NCBI GenBank assembly: GCA_963727755.1 | Contig: CAVSHN010000015.1 | Coordinates: 124,001-188,000, forward strand | From: DASYAN01 sp963727755 | GTDB lineage: Bacteria > Chloroflexota > Ktedonobacteria > Ktedonobacterales > Ktedonobacteraceae | Direction: 5' to 3' | Length of the DNA: 64,000 bases | Part shown: one piece after another, positions 21,221 to 31,411 of the stretch | How the letters are laid out: each line of letters begins with the position of its first letter | Position numbering within the stretch: the first letter of the stretch is position 1 | Made by a program: the position numbers and the translations under genes | The notes under the pieces: model-generated | Told to the model about the DNA's origin: nothing | Database searches by the model: none | Seen by the model: the letters and a program-made list of their open reading frames with translations, nothing else

Positions 21221-23988
21221 ATGGAGAAAAGATCGCGCAATTGTGAGAAGCGGAAGGCATCATCTTCGGAGCCAAAGAACCCTTCAGCTAGTGATTTTGC
21301 TGCTGGAAAACCACATTGTGGTATATTGGCGGAGAAAGATGAAATGCAAGAAGACCAGCGTAAGAGGCTGCGTACAGAGGATCGCAGATCAGTTCCAGAT
21401 AGCCATCTTGGAGTCTCTCATCCCAATACGCGTTCAGAGAGACCTACTTCCAACGAGGAACAACGAGGCGAGACTGCCCATACGGAAGGTGTCCCACTGG
21501 ATGCAGGCCGGGATAGACTTCGAGTCTGACTTTCTCGAACTCCAGAGTGATTTTAACCAAGTAGCGGAAACATTGCAAAAGATAGCACAAAGCAGATTGC
21601 TTAACGTTCTTTTTATAGAGGAAGATGCAAGTGCATTACTTAAGAAGTTTCGCAAAATCTCTTTGGCTAACAAGATCAGTCATGCCTTTTGTACGATAGC
21701 CAGGGGAGATAGCCTGATGTATTCTCGCACCTCTGATGAGGTTATCAGGAAGGCTGACAAGCTGCTCAGAGATGTAATTGATATCTCTAAGCAGGCCGCA
21801 GAAGAGTTAACACTTGCAGGGAATGAAAAGTTGCAAGAACTGCTCCCGCCAGAACTGCTATCGCAAGAGGCGTTCCCGAAGAAGTATCCAGAAGAGCTAG
21901 AGACCTACATCAAAGACAACCTCGAAGCTATCCTCTCGAATAAGGGGGTTTCTCAGAAGCGTCGTTCTCATATTATTGATGGAATTGGTGAATTAAAAGA
22001 TAAAGAAGTGGTACCACGCTTAGTCAAGATGCTAGGTGATCAGAGAATTGGTTGCCGTGTGCGTTGTCGTATAGCGGAAGCAATTGAGGAATTAGGTGAT
22101 AAGGAAGTGGTACCCCGCTTAGTCAAGATGCTTGGTAATGAGGAGATTGATCTGGATGTGCGTGGGAGTATAGCGGAAGCAATTGGGAAATTAGGTGATA
22201 AAGAAGTGGTACCCCGCTTAGTCAAGATGCTTGATAATGAGGGGATTGATGAGCATGTGCGTATTAGTATAGCGGAAGCAATTGAAAAATTAGGTGATAA
22301 GGAAGTGGTACCACGCTTAGTCGAGATGCTTGGTAATGAGGATATTAGTCCTTATGTGCGTTATAATATAGCAGATGTAATTGGTAAATTAGGTGATAAG
22401 GAAGTGGTACCACGCTTAGTCGAGATGCTTGGTGATGAGGAGATTAGTTTTTATGTGCGTTGTAGTATAGCGGATGTAATTGAAAAACTAGATGCTAAGA
22501 AAGTGGTACCCCGCTTAGTCAAGATGCTTGATGATGAGAGAATTGATCTGGATAGGCGTTGTAGTATAGCAGATACAATTGGAAAATTAGGTGATAAGGA
22601 AGTGGTACCACGCTTAATCGAGATGCTTGATAAGCAGGGGATTAGCATGTATGTGCGTAGGAATATAGCACGAGCAATTGGGAAATTAGGTGATAAGGAA
22701 GTGGTACCACGCTTAGTCGAGATGCTTGGAGATCAGGAGGTTGATTGGTTTGTGCGTTGTGGTATAGCGGAAGCAATTGGGAAATTAGGTGATGAAGGAG
22801 TGGTACTAGACTTAGTCCAGATGCTTGATGATGAGAAAATTGGTAGTGATGTGCGTAAGAGTATAGGAGAAGCAATTGGGAAATTAGGTGATAAAGAAGT
22901 GGTACTCAAGATGCTTGGTGATGAAGAGGATTTATTCCCGTGTGCGTTGTGGTGTAGCGCAAGGAATTGGGGAATCAGGTGATAAAGAAGTGGTACCACA
23001 CTTAGTCCAGATGCTTGATGATGAGGGGATTGATCACCATGTGCGTTGTAGCATAACGAAAGCAATTAGTGAATTGGGAGATGGAGAAGTAGTACCAGAC
23101 TTAGTCCATATGCTTAGTAATCGGGGGATTGATCACCGTGTGCGTTGTCGTATAGTAGAAGCAATTGGGAAATTAGGTGATAAGGAAGTGGTACCACACT
23201 TAGTCTATATGCTTGATGATGAGAGGATTGATCTAGATATGTGTTGTATTATAGCAGATGTAATTGGGGAATTAGGTGATAAAGAAGTAGTACCAAACTT
23301 AGTCCATATGCTTTATAATGAGGAGATTGATCACCGTGTGCGTAGAAGTATAGTGAAAGCAATTGGGGAATTAGGAGATGAAGAAGTAGTACCAAACTTA
23401 GTCCATATGCTTTATAATGAGGAGATTGATCACCGTGTGCGTAGAAGTATAGTGAAAGTAATTGGAGAATTAGGAGATGAAGAAGTGGCACCACACTTAG
23501 TCAAGATGCTTGATGATAAGGGGATTGATCACCGTGTGCGCTGTAGTATAGCGAAAGCAATTGGGGAATTAGATAATGAAGAAGTGATACCAGACTTAGT
23601 CCAGATGCTTCGTAAGCGGAGGATTGATCACCGTGTTCGCTGTAGTATAGCGAAAGCAATTGGGGAATTAGGAGATGAAGAAGTGGCACCAGACTTAGTC
23701 CATATGCTTTATGATGAGGGGATTAATCACCATGTGCGTTGTAGTATAGCGGAAGCAATAGCCAAATTAGGTAGTAAAGAAGTGGTACCAGACTTAGTCG
23801 ATATGCTGCTTGATGAGGAGATTAATGTAGATGTGCGTTGTAGTATAGCAAACTCAATCGCAGAATTAGGTGATCAAGAATTTATACCAGACTTAGAGAA
23901 TGTAATGGATATACTTGATGATCGGGAAGCTTCTTCTTTTTTGTTTGCTAGTGTAATGAGTGCAATCAACAGAATGGAATATAAATGA
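21221..23988 (+). pseudogene. HEAT-like solenoid protein 2, two frameshifts
   Basis: Paralogue of the gene at 18405, with the same upstream sequence TCATGCAATAAG and start at ATG 21221. The leader reads KRKASSSEPKNPSASDFAAG and then RKRLRTEDRRSVPDS. The frame shifts near 21515 (reading changes from GRDRLRV-stop to GIDFESDFLELQ) and near 22930 (GATGAAGAGGATT should be GATGAGAGGATT by comparison with other repeats). The N-terminal helical domain is about 60% identical to copy 1 by eye. About 20 repeats of 33 residues follow; from about 23000 on they drift to DLVHMLYNEEIDHRVRRSIV. The gene probably acts as a protein-binding scaffold; function unknown. Confidence 0.75.
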
Positions 23989-24020
23989 TGGTAAAAAGAG
24001 TTAATTTTGATGTTTCATAC

Positions 24021-24206
24021 GTGAAAACTGTCCCCCTCTTTTCCTCTGGCGAGACGTGCCAAAGTCTGCTGTCCTGTTCCTATGCAGAAGATGATCGTCA
24101 ACTGTGATAAGCGCTTGTAGAGCATGGGGCACAAGGGGAATGTCCCTTTTTTGCTGCAAAATGAGACTTTTGCACTTGAAAAACTCCTCCCAGATCAGGT
24201 ATACTC
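24021..24206 (+). repeat. direct-repeat copy of the TGTCCC-box module after the HEAT gene pair
   Basis: Nearly identical to 18082-18265, in the same orientation, including GCGCTTGTAGAGCATGGGGC, AATGTCCCTTTTTTGCTGC and a better promoter TTGAAA (24176-24181), 18 bases, TATACT (24200-24205). No plus-strand gene follows; the next gene is convergent. The two copies bracket the two HEAT-like genes. Confidence 0.75.
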
Positions 24207-24260
24207 ATTATTGAGGAGTAGCTCTAGTTATAAATAGCAATTTGAATACTAAGGTAATTC

Positions 24261-27200
24261 TTAGGTGAGCACCTTCTCTATCTGCTCGATTACCGTTAGC
24301 TGAGGTAATCCATCTCCTGGCTCGCGCTGGCGTGCTATTTGCTCTGCATCTAACAGGGGTAGATTTTCAGCAATAGGTGAGATCGTTTCAGGATGTGGTT
24401 CACCAATATCATTGATTCCTGTTTGCCACCAATCGCGTAAATCGCCTAGCATCCTGCGACCCTGTGCTCCCAACTGAAGACAATGGGGAATGATAGGCTG
24501 CCAGGGAGTCCCTTGCGGTCGTCCTGACAATACTTCATCTAAGAGAAACCGATTAAAGCGCAGGCTAAAGACGAGTGCCTGCTGATAGTAGCGCAACGCG
24601 ACATCAAATGCTATCTTTGAGTCAGAAGAGATAGTATTCCCTGTCATGTGCCCCTGAGTTAGCAGGATCAAGGCGAGGTAGTCGTTGTATTCGTACTGCT
24701 GTGCAAGTTTTTCTGCATCCATGAGCAGCAGAGCAGCCTGATCACCTTGTTTGTATTTGACACGAAGAAGTCCAGTCAGGGCTCCACATTCATAGTAGCG
24801 CTGACCTACCTTATGCATACTGAGAGATTGTTGATAGTAAGATTTCAGCTTGAGGCCAATCTTGGCGGATCTCATTGAGTTCGCCGAGTGTATTGAGAAT
24901 TTCGGGAATGCCAAGATTGTCTTGTATCTCACGTTTAGTATTAAGACCCTCTTTTAGACACTTCTCTGCCTCGTTTTCTTCTCCCTGTAAGGTTAGCACC
25001 CTTCCCCAAAAACCAAGCCCAATTCCTTTCAAACGTACATATTCTTTCCCTAAATGTTCAACGCTTGTCAGGCCCTCAGAAAAATAATGCGCAGCTTCTT
25101 GATATTTTCTTTGTAGGCCAAGTGCATAACCTAAGTCCTGAGCAAGAGAAGCAGCCAATTCAACATTATGTGATTTCTTGACGAAAGAGAGAGACTCGCG
25201 AAGACCTTGTTCGGCCTCATTGCAACGACCACAACATAATAAGATCCAGGAGTAAAGGCCTTTTAGCCTCACATGCAAGAATGGAGAAGCAGGCATGAGC
25301 GAAAGCTTGGATAATCCTTGGGTATGAGCTATCAATGCTCCCTTCCAATCACCCTGCAGCCCGTATATTATCTTCATGATGCTGTATGAGAAAACCACGC
25401 CGTACATATCGCCCTGCTCTTGAGAGAAAAGCCGTTGCCGTTGTACTAGTGGCAATGCCTTATCCCAGTCACTCTTAAAAATATAAATAATCCTGAGATG
25501 GTGCAGAATAAAGATCAATTTAGAATCGAGCTGTGGCGCAATCTTTAGACCACGCTCGAGAATATCTATGGCCTTTTGTGTTCCGCTTGGTTGGCTTAAG
25601 CGCTCATATCTGGTCCAAATTTCGCCCCAATCGCAGAGAGCGTATGCTCGCAGCTTTGCTTCCGCACGCTCATTATTTCCAATTGAACAGTAGATCTTTT
25701 CTGCATCGACCAACCGTGTTTCAAGATGAGCCAATCTGGCATTGTAGTATTCTCGCCATAGTTTGCTATTCTCCTGCCTGAGTGGATAGGTATTGACATC
25801 GCTCAAAAGATCCCGTAAGCGGTTGATGGGTCGATAGCGTACCCATTCCTCTGCCATTTCCTGGAATGACTTGATCCCAGTCTCTTCATTGGCGAGAAGT
25901 TGATGATAGAGGTATTCTAGCTCTATACGGTCAGCCTCCTCACCTGTAATGTTTTTTCGCTTCTCTGCAAAATATGTGGCGGCACGCTCATGCAATTCAC
26001 AATGTTGTTCCCGATCATCCACTTCCTGACTATCGGCCAAAAGCTCACGCACACTATCATGAAGTCTCAAACCTTCTTTGCTAGAGAACACAAATGGAAA
26101 ATGCCGTATTTCATCATAAATAGCATTCACTTCTTCCTTCACCATTACAGCACGTAGAATTTCTTTATTAAAGTAACGTAGTGCAGTAGCAGCCATGAGT
26201 GCTGGGATCATCTCTGTTGGTATACCTTCCATTAAACGTTTGACGAGTTCATGCAGAGCTTCTCCCCGCACTTCGTCAAAATCCATGCGATACTTGACCC
26301 ATAGCCGCACAGCTGTCGTCACAGCGATTGGTAAGCCACGTGCAAAACGAATAATCTTAGTAACCTGTTCAGGATTGGGTTTATCGCCAACTTGAGTAGC
26401 GTAATAGTTGTAGATCAAGGCATGCATGACCTCGGGTGTCATCGGCTCCAGTCGTTGCACATTTGCAGTGGCCAACCATCCGGGCCACTGGCGATCCCAG
26501 TTTACCATCTCCCGTCCTGCAATTACCAGCAACACATTCGGAGGCAATTGCTGAGCAGTCTTGCATAACCAGGAGTCCAACCCTGTCATTTGTTCGAACG
26601 TGTCTATCATCAATACCAGCCGTCGTTTAGCAGCTATTGGCGCAATATCTTTGAGAAAATCATCTTTCAATTTTTTTGCCGGGTTCGAGCAAAAGCTCAA
26701 TAGCTTTCTTCGTGAGAAAGGACTGGAGGAAATCCATCAATTCTTCTGAGGTTGTGCCAACAACTGCGCCCCCTAATGCCCCTGCCAATGTTCCAATGCC
26801 AGGCACTGCTGAACCAACAACTGCCCCGATTACAGCACCAGCTGTAGTCTCAGCAGTTTTTGAAGCAGTCTTGCCCAGCATCTCAGTAGCTTTGCTGTGA
26901 CTTTTTTGTTCCTTCTTTAATTCTTCACCAATTTTTACCTGCATTGTACGATAGTGGTCGTATGTCTTAGTGAAGCGTGGTAGCTTGATCTTGTCTGCCT
27001 TTAGATCGTCTGCCCAGTAAGCAAGGACCTCTACAGCAGATTTTGCGTCGTTGCCTGAGGCTAATGCTGTTGGCACATGAGCTTCTTTGCAATCGAGACG
27101 AGACATCCGTAATAGAGATGACTTGCCAACACCACCTAGACCGTGAATAATAAGCAGACGTTTTTGCAATGAAGATCCAGTTAAAAGGCTGCTAAAAAGG

Positions 27201-27280
27201 TTTCGTGCAGGCTCGGCATCCGTAAAGTACGACTCCACACTTTGCAGTACGTTTCCCGGCTCCGGTTGTCGTATAGGCAT
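24261..27280 (-). pseudogene. STAND-type NTPase with TPR repeats, two frameshifts
   Basis: ATG at 27280 follows AAGGAG. The joined protein is about 1000 residues. The P-loop (IIHGLGGVGKSSLLRMS) is near residue 45; a Gly/Ala-rich hydrophobic stretch (GAVIGAVVGSAVPGIGTLAG) near 155-185; Walker B RLVLMIDTFEQM soon after; then a winged-helix-like segment (LRLHDSVRELLADS) and tetratricopeptide-like helices to the end. This is the NB-ARC/NACHT (STAND) layout of signalling switch proteins, including many antiphage sensors. The frame breaks at a run of seven A on the minus strand near 26676 (one extra A) and near 24848. The Gly-rich insert between Walker A and B is unusual. Confidence 0.7.
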
Positions 27281-27336
27281 ATGCAGTTCTCCTTAGCAGA
27301 CGTATATTCATTGGCCATTCTTTGCCAAAGGTAGTT

Positions 27337-28545
27337 CTACAGTGCTAGGACTTGTTGATAAAGTGTCTCAGTTGTAATTCCTATTTTATCAAGAGCATAA
27401 TTTTGCTTGATATAGGCTATTGCTTGCTCGCGAACTTTTTCCTTAAAATCATCTTTAATAGCCGTCGTGATTTTTCTTGACAAAGCTGCATAGTCACCTG
27501 ATCGTACTAGATAGCCGATTTGCTCATTAATAATTTGTCTGAGACCGCCAACATCGCTGGCTACCACCGGCGTTCCACAGGCTAGAGCTTCCATAGCAGA
27601 CAATGGGAGAGGTTCGAATATTGAAGGAATAGCAACAATATCTGCTATATTATATAATGCAACCATCTTCTCGTGATCAATTTGCCCAAGGAAATAGACA
27701 CTGTCAAGCTGGAGTTTACTTGCCAACTGCATCAAATATGGTCTCAGGTCTCCATCTCCAGCAATCAAAGTTAGTGGTCGAAGATCACACCGCGAATAAA
27801 GATGTGCGGCATTAAGAAGGACATCAACGCCTTTTTGAGCAGTCAACCTCCCTCCCAGAAAGACAATGGGTCGGTTCGTCTCTGCTATTGAAAAGCTTTT
27901 CAGTAAGACAGCTTTGTCAACCTCAAGACTCCTGAAAACGTTCGTATCAACAGATAAAGGAATAATAGTGATCTTTCGGTCATCCTCATCGTATCTTAAA
28001 ATGCTTTGCCTCTTTTCATTATTAGTGAGAGAAATGATCATCTCTGCATGATGAATACCATATAAAATAGTTTCTCGGTAATCTTCATATTTATCAAATG
28101 CATGATATTCAGTTCCATGAAGAGACACAATATAGGGAATATTGAATTCTGCCAGAATGGAAGCGATGATCCAACCATGATACACATGGACGATATCCGG
28201 CCTGAACAAGGAAAGTTCTTTAGCAATTGTATCCCTCAGAACTTGAACATAAGCTTGCCTTTGCGATTTTGATAGTTCGCCAAATGTAGAGCCCTTACTT
28301 AAAGGATGAGAGGCTAAAACGGGAAAATCGAAATCCAGCTCAAAAGTCTTATTGTTATCATTCTTAAACAAGATTGTTTCGACTGGATACTCTTTCTTGG
28401 GAGGGTAATGATCACAACACAGAACTTTCAGTTGATGACCTCTTTTCATCAAAAATCTGGTTAGATTATCAACATAGACTCCGGTCCCCGCGCCTTTAAG
28501 AGGAAAGTGGAGCATTTGGTAAATTCTCACTGATTGAAACTCCAT
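27337..28545 (-). CDS. family 4 glycosyltransferase
   Basis: 402 residues, intact. GT-B fold: the N-terminal domain has GTGVYVDNLTRFLMKRGH (Gly-rich acceptor loop) and IVSLHGTEYHAF; the C-terminal donor-binding domain has VFLGGRLTAQKGVDVLLNAA and the retaining GT4 E-x7-E motif in FEPLPLSAMEALACGTPVVA followed by SDVGG. It transfers a sugar from a nucleotide-sugar to a lipid, polysaccharide or small-molecule acceptor; substrate cannot be told. It is cytoplasmic or peripheral at the membrane. It lies 56 bases upstream (by strand) of the STAND gene and could be co-transcribed with it. Confidence 0.85.
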   Translation of the reverse strand: MEFQSVRIYQMLHFPLKGAGTGVYVDNLTRFLMKRGHQLKVLCCDHYPPKKEYPVETILFKNDNNKTFELDFDFPVLASHPLSKGSTFGELSKSQRQAYVQVLRDTIAKELSLFRPDIVHVYHGWIIASILAEFNIPYIVSLHGTEYHAFDKYEDYRETILYGIHHAEMIISLTNNEKRQSILRYDEDDRKITIIPLSVDTNVFRSLEVDKAVLLKSFSIAETNRPIVFLGGRLTAQKGVDVLLNAAHLYSRCDLRPLTLIAGDGDLRPYLMQLASKLQLDSVYFLGQIDHEKMVALYNIADIVAIPSIFEPLPLSAMEALACGTPVVASDVGGLRQIINEQIGYLVRSGDYAALSRKITTAIKDDFKEKVREQAIAYIKQNYALDKIGITTETLYQQVLAL

Positions 28546-28690
28546 CTCGTTTTAGAAATATCAGACCAACTTACTCGACCTGTTTTCAAGTAATCTTTTC
28601 TCTTGATATAAAATAGCAAATTCTGTCACTGGTATGCAAATGCTTCTATCTACTGACAGAGATACAGAGGTACTTCGGTTGCCATTGCCT

Positions 28691-28718
28691 TTGACACACC
28701 TGTTCTGAGGGATATTTT
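28691..28718 (+). promoter_or_regulatory. promoter candidate for the glycerophosphodiesterase gene
   Basis: TTGACA at 28691-28696 and TATTTT at 28713-28718, spacing 16, about 140 bases before the start codon. The remaining intergenic 28546-28856 shows no other feature. Confidence 0.35.
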
Positions 28719-28856
28719 AAATATGAGACCTGACCAAGTATAAGAATTATAGGTAATTAACGTTGTATACCTTGTAGTGCAATCCAGTTATGTGTAGAAT
28801 GGGCACGATACATTGGTATCTTTATAATAGAAAGAAAATACAGAGGAATGTGAACG

Positions 28857-29606
28857 ATGAAGGTTCTTGGACATCGTGGTGCCGCTGAGTTAGCTCCAGA
28901 GAATACCTTTGCAGGTTTCGATCTTGCTCTAGAAATCGGCGTCACCGGGATAGAGACTGATATCCAAAAGACGAAAGACGGCAAACTAGTACTTTTCCAT
29001 GACGAACGTCTAGATAGAACGACAAATGGATCAGGCGTTCTCAGAGAGACAACATGGGAAGAATTACAACAACTTGACGCTGGTTCGTGGTTTGATAAGA
29101 AATATGCAGGTGAGCAAGTACCGCTGCTACAAGATTTTCTGGAGAAGTATGGAAGGCTTACCTTACTTGAGCTTGAAATAAAGCAAGCAGGTATTGAAGA
29201 TGAGGTTTTGGAAATAGTTGAGCGATTCGGTATTCTAAAACGTGTCACCTTCACTTCTTACGATTTTTTGACCATCTGCAATATTAAAAGAAAAAATTCA
29301 TTTGCTCGAGTTGGGTACTTAACAGATGACTTTTCCTGGCAAAACGTGCAAAAAGCTATTAAAGCAAAGATAGAGTGCTTTTGTCCAAAAGCAGATAAGG
29401 TGACTAAAGAGCTAGTTGAATATTGGCACTCTTTGGGCCTGTTTGTCAGAGCTTATGAAGTAAAGACACCTGAAATAATGAAACATGCCATTCTATCTTG
29501 CGTAGATGGCATGACTGTCAACTTTCCACACTTGCTGCTCAAAGAGTTGAAAGAAATCGCCAAAACTGAAGAGATTGAAGCTCTTGCAAATGAGATATCC
29601 GTATGA
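28857..29606 (+). CDS. glycerophosphodiester phosphodiesterase
   Basis: 249 residues, the usual size of cytoplasmic GDPD (UgpQ-like) enzymes. It opens with VLGHRGAAELAPENTFAGFD, holding the catalytic His and the HRG and PENT motifs, then ETDIQKTKDGKLVLFHDERL with the metal-binding Glu/Asp and second His (HD), and LLELEIKQAG with the third metal Glu. It hydrolyses glycerophosphodiesters to glycerol-3-phosphate and an alcohol. GAGGAA lies about 10 bases before the ATG. No signal peptide. Convergent with fumC across a shared hairpin. Confidence 0.9.
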   Translation: MKVLGHRGAAELAPENTFAGFDLALEIGVTGIETDIQKTKDGKLVLFHDERLDRTTNGSGVLRETTWEELQQLDAGSWFDKKYAGEQVPLLQDFLEKYGRLTLLELEIKQAGIEDEVLEIVERFGILKRVTFTSYDFLTICNIKRKNSFARVGYLTDDFSWQNVQKAIKAKIECFCPKADKVTKELVEYWHSLGLFVRAYEVKTPEIMKHAILSCVDGMTVNFPHLLLKELKEIAKTEEIEALANEISV

Positions 29607-29621
29607 ACCACTCTCCAGAAA

Positions 29622-29648
29622 AAGAGCACTATTGTGCATAGTGCTCTT
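29622..29648. terminator. bidirectional terminator between GDPD and fumC
   Basis: Perfect ten-base arms AAGAGCACTA and TAGTGCTCTT around a seven-base loop, in the 60 bases between two convergent stops. Confidence 0.7.
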
Positions 29649-29666
29649 CCAGACAATTCACGATTA

Positions 29667-31088
29667 TTATCCTGCCGCTGGTCCACCCTCTAATCCTGGC
29701 AATGTCATCGCCTCTGGATCTAGAATGCGTGCCAGTTGCGCCTCTGATAACGAGGTTTTCTCGCGTGCCACCTCGCGAACCGTTTTTCCCGTCTTATATG
29801 CTTCCTTCGAAACATTCGCTGCGGCATCGTAACCGATCACGGGCGCGAGTGAGGTGCAAATTGCCAATCCGCGCTCGACCATCTCCGGTCCCTTAGTTGT
29901 CGCCTTTAAACCTGCAATACATTGTTGTGAGAAGTTGCGTGCTGCCGCTGCTAGCAAAGCGATTGATTGCAACAGATTATAGGCAGTGACAGGCAGCATC
30001 ACATTGATCTCAAAATTGCCGGATTGACCAGCCACAGTAATCGTTGTATGGTTGCCCATGACCTGTGCGCAGACCATGCAAACCGACTCGGCAATCACCG
30101 GATTGACCTTGCCAGGCATAATCGAACTACCAGGCTGGACGGCAGGCAATTCTATTTCGCCGATACCTGCACGTGGACCCGAGCCAAGCCAACGAATATC
30201 ATTAGCAATCTTCATCAGGCTTACGGCTAGCGTATTCAGTGTGCCACTGGCCTCGACGATATTGTCCAGAGTACTCTGGGCCTGGAAATGGTTGCTTGTC
30301 TCACGAACCTTAATCCCATTGAGTTCCGAGAGACGTTGGCAAACTCGTGCTGCAAACTCCGGGTGTGTATTGACGCCTGTCCCGACGGCTGTCCCACCGA
30401 GTGCGACCTCAGAGAGTTCACTCTGTGCATGACGAACGCGGGCAATGCCACGCTCAATCTGGCCAGCATAGCCCAAAAATTCCTGACCGAGGCGGATCGG
30501 CGTTGCATCTTGCAAGTGTGTGCGTCCAGTCTTGATAACTGGCATAAACTCATCGGCCTTCCCTTGCAATCCTTTTTGCAGTTCTTGCAGAGCCGGGATC
30601 AGATCGTGCTCGATACTCACTAATGCTGAGAGATGAATTGCCGTAGGGATGACATCATTCGAGGATTGCCCGAAATTAACGTGATCATTGGGATGCACTT
30701 TGCGTGAGCCACGTGAGCCACCGAGCAATTCGCTAGCGCGGTTAGCAATCACTTCGTTAGCGTTCATATTGGTGGAAGTGCCGGAGCCAGTCTGAAAAAT
30801 ATCGAGCACGAAATGTTCATCGACTCCACCATCGATGACTTCCTGCGCGGCCTGTATAATAGCATCTGCAATATGCGTATCGATTGTCCCCAAACTAGCA
30901 TTCACCTGTGCCGCGGACTGTTTGATCTGTCCCAGAGCGCGGATAAATGCGCGTGGGAAGCGCAGATCACTAATCGGAAAATTGAGCGCGGCACGCTGTG
31001 TGCTAGCTCCATAATAAGCGTTTACGGGTACCCGCATCTCACCCATTGAATCTCGTTCGATGCGGGTCTCTTCAGTATGATTGACCAT
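29667..31088 (-). CDS. fumC: class II fumarate hydratase
   Basis: 473 residues, full length for the FumC/aspartase superfamily. Signature sequence GSSIMPGKVNPV is present, as are GSGTSTNMNANEV near residue 100, HPNDHVNFGQSSND (conserved His/Asn/Ser substrate loop), and TGRTHLQDATPI with the catalytic His. FumC rather than aspartase is favoured by the GLKATTKGPEMVERG tail and overall match, but the split is a family-level call. It interconverts fumarate and malate in the TCA cycle. AAAGGAGGAG precedes ATG 31088 by about eight bases. Confidence 0.88.
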   Translation of the reverse strand: MVNHTEETRIERDSMGEMRVPVNAYYGASTQRAALNFPISDLRFPRAFIRALGQIKQSAAQVNASLGTIDTHIADAIIQAAQEVIDGGVDEHFVLDIFQTGSGTSTNMNANEVIANRASELLGGSRGSRKVHPNDHVNFGQSSNDVIPTAIHLSALVSIEHDLIPALQELQKGLQGKADEFMPVIKTGRTHLQDATPIRLGQEFLGYAGQIERGIARVRHAQSELSEVALGGTAVGTGVNTHPEFAARVCQRLSELNGIKVRETSNHFQAQSTLDNIVEASGTLNTLAVSLMKIANDIRWLGSGPRAGIGEIELPAVQPGSSIMPGKVNPVIAESVCMVCAQVMGNHTTITVAGQSGNFEINVMLPVTAYNLLQSIALLAAAARNFSQQCIAGLKATTKGPEMVERGLAICTSLAPVIGYDAAANVSKEAYKTGKTVREVAREKTSLSEAQLARILDPEAMTLPGLEGGPAAG

Positions 31089-31125
31089 GATACTCTCCTC
31101 CTTTAGAGCATGATTGTGCTCTGCT

Positions 31126-31131
31126 ATTATA
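31126..31131 (-). promoter_or_regulatory. -10 box of fumC
   Basis: Minus-strand TATAAT 43-38 bases before the start codon; no convincing -35 hexamer. The remaining intergenic space to 31411 holds no recognised feature. Confidence 0.4.
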
Positions 31132-31411
31132 GCACTGCAAATCAGGGAGTTGCCTCCCTTCGGTCAATTATCGATACGCATATTTAAGTATAGAAGACAC
31201 CTAGCGATCAATTTGATATAGTGAAATAGCTGAGCACCACTTGTTTTATTACCTTTTCTATCCTAAAATACAAGAGTCGCAAGGCAGCAGAATATTGGGT
31301 AGATCTACATTATCCAGTGGATGTGCTCAAACAATGGACAAATTTGAGCACGAATGAGAGTCTCTTCACCACTTAATGTAGCTGTACCCAATATTGAAAG
31401 GTGAATCCACC

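Noticed and set aside
19481..23689. Leu/His/Ser-rich ORFs antisense to the HEAT-like repeats
   Set aside because: They are periodic shadows of the 99-bp coding repeat and have no ribosome-binding sites.
26660..26690. Programmed frameshift at the A7 run in the STAND gene
   Set aside because: The shift needed is +1 (skip one A), while A-run slippage sites usually give -1; another unprogrammed break lies near 24848 in the same gene.
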